Assembly (NCBI GenBank): GCA_021790195.1
Contig: JAJYIF010000028.1
Span: 1 to 40,682 of the forward strand
Direction of reading: 5' to 3'
DNA length: 40,682 nt
From: Nitrospirota bacterium
Lineage (GTDB): Bacteria; Nitrospirota; Thermodesulfovibrionia; Thermodesulfovibrionales; UBA9159
Positions 8,066-15,537 of the stretch are shown here, in pieces; the first letter of the stretch is position 1; each line of letters begins with the position of its first letter. The position numbers and the translations under genes are program-made. Under the pieces are notes generated by a model that saw only the letters and a list, made by a program, of their open reading frames with translations, searched no databases and had not been told where the DNA came from.

Positions 8066-8260
8066 TCACCTTCTTAGCCTTTCAGTAATCGCCGTCCCCT
8101 CCTCTTTTTTCAGCCCGTACTTCTTTATCTTGTAACCTATCATCCTCTCGGTGATCCCGATCATCCTCGCCGCCCTCGCCATGACCCAGTCGCATTCCCG
8201 CAGGGCATGGAGTATCTCCTCTTTCTCTATCTCCCTGATCTTCTCCTTCAGCGATCCCAT
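8066..8260 (-). CDS. Stand-alone NtrC/NifA-type Fis helix-turn-helix protein (HTH1)
   Basis: 64 residues, essentially one HTH_8 (Fis-type) domain. EEILHALRECDWVMARAARM followed by GITERMIGYKIKKYGL matches the C-terminal DNA-binding helices of sigma-54 activators (pattern A-L---GW--A-AAR-LG-T-R---Y-I-KYGI). There is no receiver or GAFTGA-bearing AAA+ domain, so it cannot itself open a sigma-54 promoter. ATG 8260 is chosen because the predicted sigma-54 start (8271) falls downstream of the alternative TTG 8275. By my count it shares 40 of 64 residues with HTH2 and has the same length. It leads the amt2 operon and has the CTACAnTTTTGTAG sites upstream, so autoregulation is likely. Confidence 0.85.
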   Translation of the reverse strand: MGSLKEKIREIEKEEILHALRECDWVMARAARMIGITERMIGYKIKKYGLKKEEGTAITERLRR

Positions 8261-8281
8261 TGCGGTCACCAACAATTATGT

Positions 8282-8297
8282 AGCCATAATCATGCCA
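8282..8297 (-). promoter_or_regulatory. Sigma-54 promoter of HTH1-amt2
   Basis: The minus strand reads TGGCATGATTATGGCT, with GG and GC 10 bases apart; the -24 half is near perfect. The predicted start is at 8271, 11 bases before ATG 8260. Confidence 0.7.
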
Positions 8298-8342
8298 AAC
8301 CGGACTTGCTTGTTTTTCAAGAGTATTTTCGTAAGGGAAGCG

Positions 8343-8387
8343 CTACAATTTTGTATTTAATACAATTATGTAGCACTAATTTTGTAG
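8343..8387. promoter_or_regulatory. Enhancer-type palindromes upstream of HTH1-amt2
   Basis: CTACAATTTTGTAT (8343-8356) and ATACAATTATGTAG (8360-8373) are two good sites 17 bases apart. CACTAATTTTGTAG (8374-8387) is a third with a degenerate left arm. Centres are about 79, 96 and 110 bases upstream of the predicted sigma-54 start. Confidence 0.68.
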
Positions 8388-8437
8388 AAGATAGGTAACG
8401 AGAGACTATCTCACACAAGTAAGCGCAGGCAGACCGG

Positions 8438-9595
8438 CTATCTGATCTTCCTGATTTGAAGCAGTCTTCCGAGAGCGAGCGCTATCAGGGCCGCACTGAA
8501 GCTCAATATCGCCCCCATCCTGGCGGCGCCCTGAACAACAGGGTCCGAGAAGGCCTCTCCCGCAATAAACAGGGCGACAGTGAAACCTATCCCGGCTATG
8601 ACGCTTACAAGGAGGAGGTCCTTCGCTTTCATGCCGGAAGGGAGAGGAAAACCGGATTTCCGGGCGACGGTGCCGAGAAAGAAGATGCCCCCGATCTTCC
8701 CCACGAGAAGGGAAACAAAGACGAGCCATGTCGCAGTGCCCGCAGAAGAAAAGGCCACTCCCGAATTGGCAAGTCCGAACATGAAGAGACCGAAGTCCAC
8801 GATCACCTTCCACTCGTGCTCGAACCTCGAAAGGGCGGAACGGTCTGCGACATCCTCCTCGAAGAAACGCTTGCTCTCGCGACTGGCGTGAGGCAGAAAC
8901 GGTATGATGAAGACCAGCGCCAGCGCCGGATGAAGGTGTGACTTGAAGAGACCCGTCCAGCTCAGACCTCCGCCGATAAGAACATATGGCCAGTAATTGA
9001 GGACCTTGCGGCGCTTCATTATAAGCGCCATCAGCACGCCGGCAGCCGTGAGAAGCAGCCAGGCCGACTGCGGCGGGACCCTTGGGTCCGGATAGAAGAG
9101 AGCAATAATCGCAAGGCCTATGCCGTCATCGGCGACCGCGAGAAGGAGGAGAAATGATACAGCCGGATGACGCTCTCCGAAAATGGCCTTTGCCACGAGC
9201 CACGCAAAGGCAATGTCCGTGGCCGTAGGGATGCCCCACCCGCGACGCAAAGTGTCGGAGCCTATAAAATGGTTCAAGACGAGATAGACGACCGCCGGAC
9301 CGAGCACTCCCCCTAGTGTGGCCAACAGCGGGTTCACCGCCTTCCCGGGCGGGTTAAGATCTCCTCCGGGAAGACAGCTCTGCGTTATTTCCACTGCGGC
9401 GATCCCGAAAAAGAAGACCATGAAGATGTCATTTGTCACGAAGTGGAAACTAAGGCGTCCGAAGAAATGGTTATAGAGAAACCTGGAATAGTTCTCCGGC
9501 GAGAGGTTCGCCCAGACCAGCGCCACAGCCACTCCAAGCACAAGCGGGACGGAAAACTCCCGCATAAGGTCTATTCTCTGTCTCACCTTGGTCAT
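8438..9595 (-). CDS. nhaA: Na+/H+ antiporter NhaA family
   Basis: 385 residues, about 11 membrane segments. The diagnostic NhaA stretch GIPTATDIAFAW is followed by LLAVADDGIGLAIIALFYP, with the adjacent Asp pair that binds Na+ or H+ in the family. The C-terminal part has GIGFTVALFIAGEAF. It exchanges sodium or lithium for protons at the inner membrane. It lies downstream of amt3 after 272 bases and upstream of the HTH1 enhancer sites. Amt-linked antiporters may help balance charge and pH during ammonium uptake, but this is only context. The start has a poor ribosome binding site. Confidence 0.9.
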   Translation of the reverse strand: MTKVRQRIDLMREFSVPLVLGVAVALVWANLSPENYSRFLYNHFFGRLSFHFVTNDIFMVFFFGIAAVEITQSCLPGGDLNPPGKAVNPLLATLGGVLGPAVVYLVLNHFIGSDTLRRGWGIPTATDIAFAWLVAKAIFGERHPAVSFLLLLAVADDGIGLAIIALFYPDPRVPPQSAWLLLTAAGVLMALIMKRRKVLNYWPYVLIGGGLSWTGLFKSHLHPALALVFIIPFLPHASRESKRFFEEDVADRSALSRFEHEWKVIVDFGLFMFGLANSGVAFSSAGTATWLVFVSLLVGKIGGIFFLGTVARKSGFPLPSGMKAKDLLLVSVIAGIGFTVALFIAGEAFSDPVVQGAARMGAILSFSAALIALALGRLLQIRKIR

Positions 9596-9867
9596 GTCTT
9601 GAGGCCGTTTCTAGATAAGGAATACTGAATTATACTTATAAAATCTTTGCGAGTCGACAGTCTTGAAGGACAATACATGGGCGGCGCAACAGGCGACGGC
9701 TGGCAGGCCTTGCCTGCTCAGCCGCTTGACAAGGAGGGTTAGGTAACGCCTGTCATCCGGCGTTTGTTCGGGACGCCGGAACCGATATACCTCTTAATCT
9801 AAATATATCCCAAATAGGACCGATGTCAATCGCAGACCGCCGCACGGCTCTTTCTTCCATCCTCGCT
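9596..9867. other. Intergenic region between amt3 and nhaA with two hairpins
   Basis: No gene seen. CCGGCGT/ACGCCGG (9757-9779) forms a 7-base-pair hairpin and CGGCTGGCAGGC/GCCTGCTCAGCCG (9697-9724) an imperfect 12-base-pair one. Neither is followed by a clear U tract on the minus strand. They may terminate or attenuate amt3 transcripts before nhaA. Confidence 0.4.
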
Positions 9868-11136
9868 CTACCTGCGCGTTTTAAGACTGAAGTCCGGATA
9901 TGCCGTGACAGACACTTCGTTCTGGTCCAGTCCCTCGAACTCCACCTCTTCCGAAACCCGCAGCGGGACTATCTTATCCAATGCCCTGAAAAACAGATAC
10001 ATAACCACAAAGACAAAGGCAAAGCTCACGGCAACACCGACTACCTCGGCCAGAAGCTGTGAAGAGTCGCCGTAAAAGAGTCCCCTCACCGGCCCGCTGA
10101 CGCTGTTAAGTCCGTCACCGCAAGTGCCGTCGGCAAAGAGACCAAGGGCCATCATTCCCCAGGCGCCTGATGTGGCGTGAACAGACACTGCCCCGACCGG
10201 ATCGTCAACCTTCAATCTTCTCTCAACAAAGAAGACGCTCGCGCAACAAAGGGTTCCTGCGACAAGTCCTATAATAACCGCCCCGCCGGGCCCCACAAAT
10301 GCACAGGGAGCCGAAATGGCGACAAGTCCGGCGAGCAGGCCGTTCGCCGAGAGCGAAAGGTCCGGCTTCCGGTAAAAAAGCCACATATAACACATCGCCG
10401 AAAAGCAGGCTGCAACACCCGCGAGCACAGTATTAGTTGCTATCAAGCCGATCCTCATATCGCCATACGCAAAGGCTGAGCCGGAATTGAATCCGAACCA
10501 CCCGAAAAAAAGTATCAGACACCCGACGACGGCCATCGGGACATGGTGCCCCGGAATTGCGTTGGGTGTTCCGTCGGCCTTGAATTTTCCCATTCGCGGA
10601 CCGAGGGCGACCGAGCCCGCAAGCCCTGCGATGCCGCCGGCCATGTGCACCACGGATGAGCCCGCGAAATCTATGACGCCGTGACCCAATCCAAAGTCCC
10701 GGCCAAGCCTGGACAGCCAGCCCCCGGACCATACCCAGCCTGCATAAAGCGGATAAGTCAGCGTCGAGAAAAAAAAGCCGTAGACGACAAATGACCTGAA
10801 CGTCCAGCGCTCGGCCATGGCCCCGATAGGGATGGTAGCCGCGATGCTCATCAAAACGGCCTGCCGCAGAAAGAGCGCGTCAACAGAGACATCCGGCGCC
10901 GTGCCGGTGAGAAAAAAAACCTTGCCCCCTGACTGAAGGGCATAGCCGGCAGCCCAGTAACCGAGCATAGTGAATACGAACACCGTCATATTCATCGCCA
11001 TGGTATGTCCGGCATTTTTTGATCTCGTGAAGCCGGTCTGCATCATCGCAAAGCCTGCCTGCATAAGAAAGACGAGAAAAGTGCAGATAAGGCTCCAGAT
11101 AAGATCGGGCGTGAGCGCGCTATGGTCTGCCGTCAT
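9868..11136 (-). CDS. amt: Ammonium transporter Amt (copy 3, divergent)
   Basis: 422 residues from ATG 11136; ATG 11139 adds one Met. The SD-like GGGAAGGGAG precedes both, and the start overlaps the stop of the small transporter gene (TGATG), so translation is coupled. The twin histidines remain (DFAGSSVVHMAGG and GAVSVHATSGAWG), but surrounding motifs differ clearly from copies 1 and 2. There is no signal peptide, and the N-terminus is ALTPDLIWSLICTFLVFLMQ. This points to a distinct Amt subfamily. It is a bacterial ammonium channel of the inner membrane, expressed from the sigma-54 promoter upstream of its partner gene. Confidence 0.93.
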   Translation of the reverse strand: MTADHSALTPDLIWSLICTFLVFLMQAGFAMMQTGFTRSKNAGHTMAMNMTVFVFTMLGYWAAGYALQSGGKVFFLTGTAPDVSVDALFLRQAVLMSIAATIPIGAMAERWTFRSFVVYGFFFSTLTYPLYAGWVWSGGWLSRLGRDFGLGHGVIDFAGSSVVHMAGGIAGLAGSVALGPRMGKFKADGTPNAIPGHHVPMAVVGCLILFFGWFGFNSGSAFAYGDMRIGLIATNTVLAGVAACFSAMCYMWLFYRKPDLSLSANGLLAGLVAISAPCAFVGPGGAVIIGLVAGTLCCASVFFVERRLKVDDPVGAVSVHATSGAWGMMALGLFADGTCGDGLNSVSGPVRGLFYGDSSQLLAEVVGVAVSFAFVFVVMYLFFRALDKIVPLRVSEEVEFEGLDQNEVSVTAYPDFSLKTRR

Positions 11137-11459
11137 CATACTCCCTTCCCGAACTGGATTATCATCGCGCCGCAGATGATAACGCTCAAGCCGAGCCATG
11201 TGGCCCTCGGTATGACCTCATCGAATACAAAACGTCCGAACAACACGCTCACCGCCGCGAAGACAGCCACATAGACACCCAGCAGTTTCGAAAAGTCCCA
11301 CTTCAACGTATTCACCACCACTCCATACGAGCCGAGCATGACGCATCCCGCCAAAACAATCGGCAGTCCGCTCCCGCGAAGCCCTTTTCTCACCACGGCA
11401 TCGCCTCCCACCTCCAGGAGCGCCGCACCGATAAATATAAGCCAGGTAATAAACGTCAT
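11136..11459 (-). CDS. Small four-helix membrane protein of the EamA/SMR (DMT) type
   Basis: 107 residues with four hydrophobic helices, including WLIFIGAALLEVGGDAVVRKGL with an in-membrane Glu and a C-terminal WLGLSVIICGAMIIQFGK. This is the layout of the small multidrug-resistance or half-EamA proteins in the drug/metabolite superfamily, which work as dimers. The substrate is unknown. It is directly coupled to amt3 by a TGATG overlap and shares its sigma-54 promoter, so a role in amine, ammonium or osmolyte transport is plausible but inferred. Start ATG 11459 has GGAG 8 bases upstream. Confidence 0.75.
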   Translation of the reverse strand: MTFITWLIFIGAALLEVGGDAVVRKGLRGSGLPIVLAGCVMLGSYGVVVNTLKWDFSKLLGVYVAVFAAVSVLFGRFVFDEVIPRATWLGLSVIICGAMIIQFGKGV

Positions 11460-11497
11460 CTCAGACTCCTTCGTCCTTTTTTCTTAAGCCATTGAAT

Positions 11498-11513
11498 AAC
11501 AATAAACATGCCA
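11498..11513 (-). promoter_or_regulatory. Sigma-54-like promoter of the small transporter-amt3 operon
   Basis: The minus strand reads TGGCATGTTTATTGTT. The -24 half is near consensus; the -12 half has TTGT in place of TTGC. The predicted start is near 11487, 28 bases before the ATG at 11459. Confidence 0.5.
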
Positions 11514-11556
11514 GGCCGATATGTTTGTTTTATAAAGAATCCTACTCAGGAATGAA

Positions 11557-11589
11557 CTACCAAAATGTATCTCGCTGACAATAATGTAG
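11557..11589. promoter_or_regulatory. Two enhancer-type palindromes upstream of the small transporter-amt3 operon
   Basis: CTACCAAAATGTAT (11557-11570) and TGACAATAATGTAG (11576-11589) lie 19 bases apart. They are weaker versions of CTACAnTTTTGTAG. Centres are about 77 and 96 bases upstream of the predicted start, matching the spacing at HTH1 and HTH2. Confidence 0.58.
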
Positions 11590-11621
11590 GTACGAGACAA
11601 GATGAACAGAAAATCAAAGCT

Positions 11622-13418
11622 CTAATGCGCGGTCCCGCGGTGAATTATAAGCAGGACCAGAAGGGCCAGGACAATAAGAGGGACCGCTACGGCCAATGCT
11701 ATCCAGGCCGCCTTCCTCCAGCCCCGCTTCCATGGGGAAGGGACCTGAAGCCGGTCGCACCGCCCGGTCAATTGCACGGCGGCCGGATTGTCCAGCTCCG
11801 TCTTCAGCTCTGCCGCCGTCTGATAGCGGCTCCGGGGCTCCCGCTCCATCGCGTGGAGGATGATCTCCTCGACCTGCGGCGAGACCTTCGGATTGCGCTT
11901 GCGCGGGGCCGCCGGGTCGCCGGTGACGCGCGCGTTCATGACCGCAAACGGGTTGTCCCCCTCAAAAGGCACTACCCCAACCACCATCTCATAGAGCATC
12001 GCCCCGAGACTGTAAATGTCTGTCCGGGCGTCGCCCCGCTTCCCCCTTACCTGCTCGGGCGCCATATAATCGGGTGTGCCTACGGCAGGCGTGAAGCCGG
12101 TGAATGTTATGCGCCTTCCGGCCCCGGCCCTCGCAATGCCGAAGTCCATGATCCGTATCGTGCCGTCGTAGCAGATCATGACGTTCTGCGGCTTCAGGTC
12201 CCTGTGGACGACTCCCTGCCCGTGCATGTAGGCCAGGGCCTCGCAGATAAGACCCGCCAGCTTGAGCGCGTCTTTTTCGGGCATCGGCCGGACGTTGTTC
12301 AGGAGATATGAAAGCGTATAGCCCCGGAGATATTCGGTCACTATATAAGGGCGGCTGCGCTGCTCCTCCTCCACGGGGATGAACCTCAGGATATAGGGAT
12401 GCTCCAGGCGGAGTCCAATCTCCTGCTCGCGCTGGAAACGGGAGTAGAAGCCTGGGTCGCTTTCGAACTGCATGAGCGGGACCTTAACAGCCACGGTCTG
12501 CTTCGTCTTCAGGTCCGTTGCCTTGAAGATAGTAGCCATGCCGCTCCGGCTTATGGTTTCGAGGATAAGGAAACGGTTGTCCAGTGTCTGACCGGGGCGG
12601 AGCTCATATTTTGTAGTCGGGTCCGCAGACTCCTGATACATTGCCACACCTCGATACAAAGCCACCTTCTCGACATCGTTGATCTGGAGGACCTGGACCG
12701 AGAGATTGTCGTCGGTCCCCCGCTGCTCGGCCAGAGCTACGAGCTGCCGGCAGGCCTGGGCCGGTGAAAGTCGCGACACAATGTCGGCTATCTCGCTGTC
12801 GGCGACATGCGCATACAGGCCGTCGGAACAAAGCACGACCTTGTCACCCTTGAAGACCGTCGCGTTCTCCACGTCGACCCGGATGACCGGCTCATGCCCG
12901 ACGCTTCGCGTAAGTATGGAACGCTTGTCGCTCGCCTTTGCCTCCTGCTCTGTGATCAGCCCGAACTTCTGCTGCATTCCGGTATAGCTGTGGTCCGTCG
13001 AAAGTTGTTTGATCGTCGCCTTGCGAACGAGATAGACCCGCGAATCTCCGACGTTGCCTACTGTGATTTCATTGTTACGGAAGACAACTATGGAAAGGGT
13101 CGTGGCCATACGAGCCCTGCCCCCCTCCTCCGTCCTCTTGTCGTATACCGCAAGATTGGCCGCATTGAACATCTGAGTTATCAACTGCTGGGCTGACTGC
13201 TCTCCGCGGGCTTCACGGAATGTCTTCAAGGCGGTTTCCACAGCGAGGCGGCTGGCCACTTCTCCGCGATCCAACCCGCCGACTCCGTCGGCCAACGCGG
13301 CTACCGCCCCGCGACTGCGCTTTTCCTCCAGCGCTTCGGGCTGCCAAAAGCCCGTGAAATCCTCGTTGTTCTCCCGCGCGGGACCCGGAGATGAAAGCTC
13401 AGAGTATGTCAGTTCCAT
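11622..13418 (-). CDS. PP2C-type phosphatase fused to a membrane-anchored Ser/Thr protein kinase
   Basis: 598 residues. Residues 1-245 are a PPM/PP2C phosphatase (ENNED at 16-20, ADGVGG at 43-48, GDSR at 124-127, DNLS at 237-240). Residues 275-545 are a Hanks-type kinase: VAVK lysine near 312, HRDLKPQN at 404-411, DFG at 425-427, APEQ near 454. The glycine loop is degenerate (ISRSGMATIF). A single membrane helix near 570-590 follows a basic stretch, leaving both catalytic domains in the cytoplasm. It could set and remove phosphate on shared targets. It lies between the APC-porin operon and amt3; a role in controlling transport is only suggested by position. Confidence 0.92.
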   Translation of the reverse strand: MELTYSELSSPGPARENNEDFTGFWQPEALEEKRSRGAVAALADGVGGLDRGEVASRLAVETALKTFREARGEQSAQQLITQMFNAANLAVYDKRTEEGGRARMATTLSIVVFRNNEITVGNVGDSRVYLVRKATIKQLSTDHSYTGMQQKFGLITEQEAKASDKRSILTRSVGHEPVIRVDVENATVFKGDKVVLCSDGLYAHVADSEIADIVSRLSPAQACRQLVALAEQRGTDDNLSVQVLQINDVEKVALYRGVAMYQESADPTTKYELRPGQTLDNRFLILETISRSGMATIFKATDLKTKQTVAVKVPLMQFESDPGFYSRFQREQEIGLRLEHPYILRFIPVEEEQRSRPYIVTEYLRGYTLSYLLNNVRPMPEKDALKLAGLICEALAYMHGQGVVHRDLKPQNVMICYDGTIRIMDFGIARAGAGRRITFTGFTPAVGTPDYMAPEQVRGKRGDARTDIYSLGAMLYEMVVGVVPFEGDNPFAVMNARVTGDPAAPRKRNPKVSPQVEEIILHAMEREPRSRYQTAAELKTELDNPAAVQLTGRCDRLQVPSPWKRGWRKAAWIALAVAVPLIVLALLVLLIIHRGTAH

Positions 13419-13469
13419 AGTTGAAACACTCTAACATTTATTTTGCGAAAGTGAAAGGCGCTTATAGAA

Positions 13470-13494
13470 GGACGGCCGCCGGGGGCGGCCGTCC
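13470..13494 (-). terminator. Strong GC hairpin after the APC permease gene
   Basis: A perfect 11-base-pair stem, GGACGGCCGCC (13470-13480) and GGCGGCCGTCC (13484-13494), with a 3-base loop. On the minus strand it is followed by TTCTATAAG, only a weak T run. It lies 47 bases past the APC stop and 52 bases before the kinase-phosphatase start, so it probably ends the HTH2-porin-APC transcript. Confidence 0.7.
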
Positions 13495-13540
13495 TGACTC
13501 CCTACTGATCGAAATGTCTGCATTACCTTACGGAACAGCC

Positions 13541-15463
13541 TTAGACTTTGCCGTTCAGCAGAGCTTCCCTCGCCTCGCTGCTGACCAGTATCTTCCTGCC
13601 CTTGGCCTTGCTGGTCTTAAGGAAGTAGAAGGCCCCGTAAGCACCCCACGCAGCACAAAAGGCGAGCGCTATGTAAGGCTCCTTCCAGCTCATGCCCGCC
13701 ACTGTAAACGGCCCGACCAGGTAAAAGAGCATGATCACAAGGTTAGCAAGCAGACCGAGGACCGGGACAACCAGGTGTTTGAACCCGTTAAAACTGTGGT
13801 GTTCCTTGAATGCCACCATCGCTATCAGACAGGTGATCATGTAAAGCATAAAGGTGCCGAAGTTGCTGATCAGAGTCATGATGACGAGCGTGTTGGGCAG
13901 CTTTGTATAAGTCTCAGGAGAGAAGATGCCGATGCTGTACCAGAAGTTGTGTTTGTCGAGAGGCGCCGGCACCGACGACTGTCCACCCATGTAGCCCAAC
14001 ACAGTCGCTATGCCTATGATTGCAGAGATGACGGCAAGGGTCCAGATCGCCCGGTACGGAGAGGCCGTCTTCCCGTGAAGCATGCCGAAGTGTGACGGCA
14101 CCTCCTCATCCCGTCCCATTGCGTAGGTAACGCGCGCCCCTGTGCTCAGACAGGAGAGCGTGGTGCCTATCAGCGCCAGAAAGACCGTAAAGGCCTGAAC
14201 CAGCATGAACGCCTTCCCTGCGGCATAGCTGCCGAAGAGCCACGTTCCTGCGATGACCATCATATCACCGATAGGCGCGCCGGAGGCCCCGGCGTTTGGC
14301 ATGGTGTAGCCGTTGTGGAGCATGTAGTTCGCCGCGAAATACTCGATCAGGTAACAGAACGTTCCCTGAATCGCCAGAGAAAGAAGGACTGCGCGCGGAA
14401 TGTCTTTCTTGGGCCGCTTCGCCTCTTCGCCCATCGCGGTTACCGACTCGAAGCCGACCAGGATCAGGATGGCGATGGCCGCCTGAATGAAGATGAAGTT
14501 GAACCCGTGAGGGGCGATGACGGAACCCGCAGTCGAATGGTAATTGAAGACCGGGTTGCCTTTATCGTCCTTTGTCATCGCTCCATCCTTATAGTCGACG
14601 GTGAAGGGGGCGGCAAGTTTCGGGTCGGACACGGCCTTGCCGTCCTTGTCCGCCGGCACGGGATTGCCGTCTTTGTCCTGCGCGTCCTGCATCTGATAGA
14701 CCGGCTTACCGTCCTTATCAATGGTCGGCTTGCCGCCGGCATCCAAAACAGGTATGGGATTTCCCTTTTCATCCTTTTGAGGCTCCTGGGCCACCTGGTA
14801 ATTTACCGCTATTCCGTTTGAAAGATGGAACCCGGTCGAGCCCTGCGGATGCTGTATGCGATAGCCGATGGCGATCACCGAAAACACAAGGAGGGCCGAA
14901 ATCTGCACTATGTTTATCACAACGTTGACCGCCGTTGTTCCGGTCACGCCGCGATAGGCGATATAGGCGACTCCGAGTGCAAAGACGACGCAGAAGAGCC
15001 ACATAAAGATCGGGCTGTTATATGTGCCGCTGAAGGTGTCCGGCAGAAACTGGCTCAGCAGGAAACCTCCGAGAATGGCGGTCACACCGACCATAACGCC
15101 CGGGTAGACCCAATAGTATAGATGACTCGCCCATCCTGTAACGAACTTGGCAAGCCGGGCGAACTTGTATGCGCGCGTCTTCGAGAGAAACGCCTGCTCG
15201 GCATAGAGATACGAGGAGCCCGGTCCCGGATATAGCTTCGAGAGCTCCGCATAACTGATAGCCGTGGCAAAACAGAGCAGGAGCGCGAAAAGGATGCCGA
15301 ACCACATGGACATGCCTGCCATTGGAGCTCCGTAAAGAGACTGCATTTGAAACGTCAGCCATAAGAAGGCCCCCGGCGCTATCAGGGCCATTGCGTTCAT
15401 CGTCAGACCCGTTATTCCAAGGGTCCCTCTGGTTACCTCGGATGAATTTGTTTTTTCAGACAT
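13541..15463 (-). CDS. APC-superfamily amino acid or amine permease with a long hydrophilic insert
   Basis: 640 residues, longer than the usual 450-500. The N-terminal glycine-rich helix TLGITGLTMNAMALIAPGAF and SKLYPGPGSSYLYAEQ are typical of amino acid/polyamine/organocation carriers. After about six helices there is an insert at roughly 205-318 rich in Asp, Lys, Gly and Pro, with repeated KDGKPV / KDGNPV units. It is predicted to face the periplasm or cytoplasm between helices. The start is supported by GGAG 8 bases before ATG. It is the third gene of HTH2-porin-APC, so it likely imports an organic nitrogen source under the sigma-54 regulon. The substrate is not readable from sequence. Confidence 0.88.
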   Translation of the reverse strand: MSEKTNSSEVTRGTLGITGLTMNAMALIAPGAFLWLTFQMQSLYGAPMAGMSMWFGILFALLLCFATAISYAELSKLYPGPGSSYLYAEQAFLSKTRAYKFARLAKFVTGWASHLYYWVYPGVMVGVTAILGGFLLSQFLPDTFSGTYNSPIFMWLFCVVFALGVAYIAYRGVTGTTAVNVVINIVQISALLVFSVIAIGYRIQHPQGSTGFHLSNGIAVNYQVAQEPQKDEKGNPIPVLDAGGKPTIDKDGKPVYQMQDAQDKDGNPVPADKDGKAVSDPKLAAPFTVDYKDGAMTKDDKGNPVFNYHSTAGSVIAPHGFNFIFIQAAIAILILVGFESVTAMGEEAKRPKKDIPRAVLLSLAIQGTFCYLIEYFAANYMLHNGYTMPNAGASGAPIGDMMVIAGTWLFGSYAAGKAFMLVQAFTVFLALIGTTLSCLSTGARVTYAMGRDEEVPSHFGMLHGKTASPYRAIWTLAVISAIIGIATVLGYMGGQSSVPAPLDKHNFWYSIGIFSPETYTKLPNTLVIMTLISNFGTFMLYMITCLIAMVAFKEHHSFNGFKHLVVPVLGLLANLVIMLFYLVGPFTVAGMSWKEPYIALAFCAAWGAYGAFYFLKTSKAKGRKILVSSEAREALLNGKV

Positions 15464-15498
15464 GGTATACTCCTTTTACTTAGCGTTGTTTGTGCGTT

Positions 15499-15520
15499 CC
15501 CGCCTCTGGCAGGAGGCGGG
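15499..15520 (-). other. Intercistronic hairpin between porin and APC permease
   Basis: CCCGCCTC (15499-15506) and GAGGCGGG (15513-15520) form an 8-base-pair stem with a TGGCAG loop in the 74-base gap. It has no U tract, so an mRNA processing or stability element is more likely than a terminator. Confidence 0.5.
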
Positions 15521-15537
15521 GGCGCGTTTGACATCTC

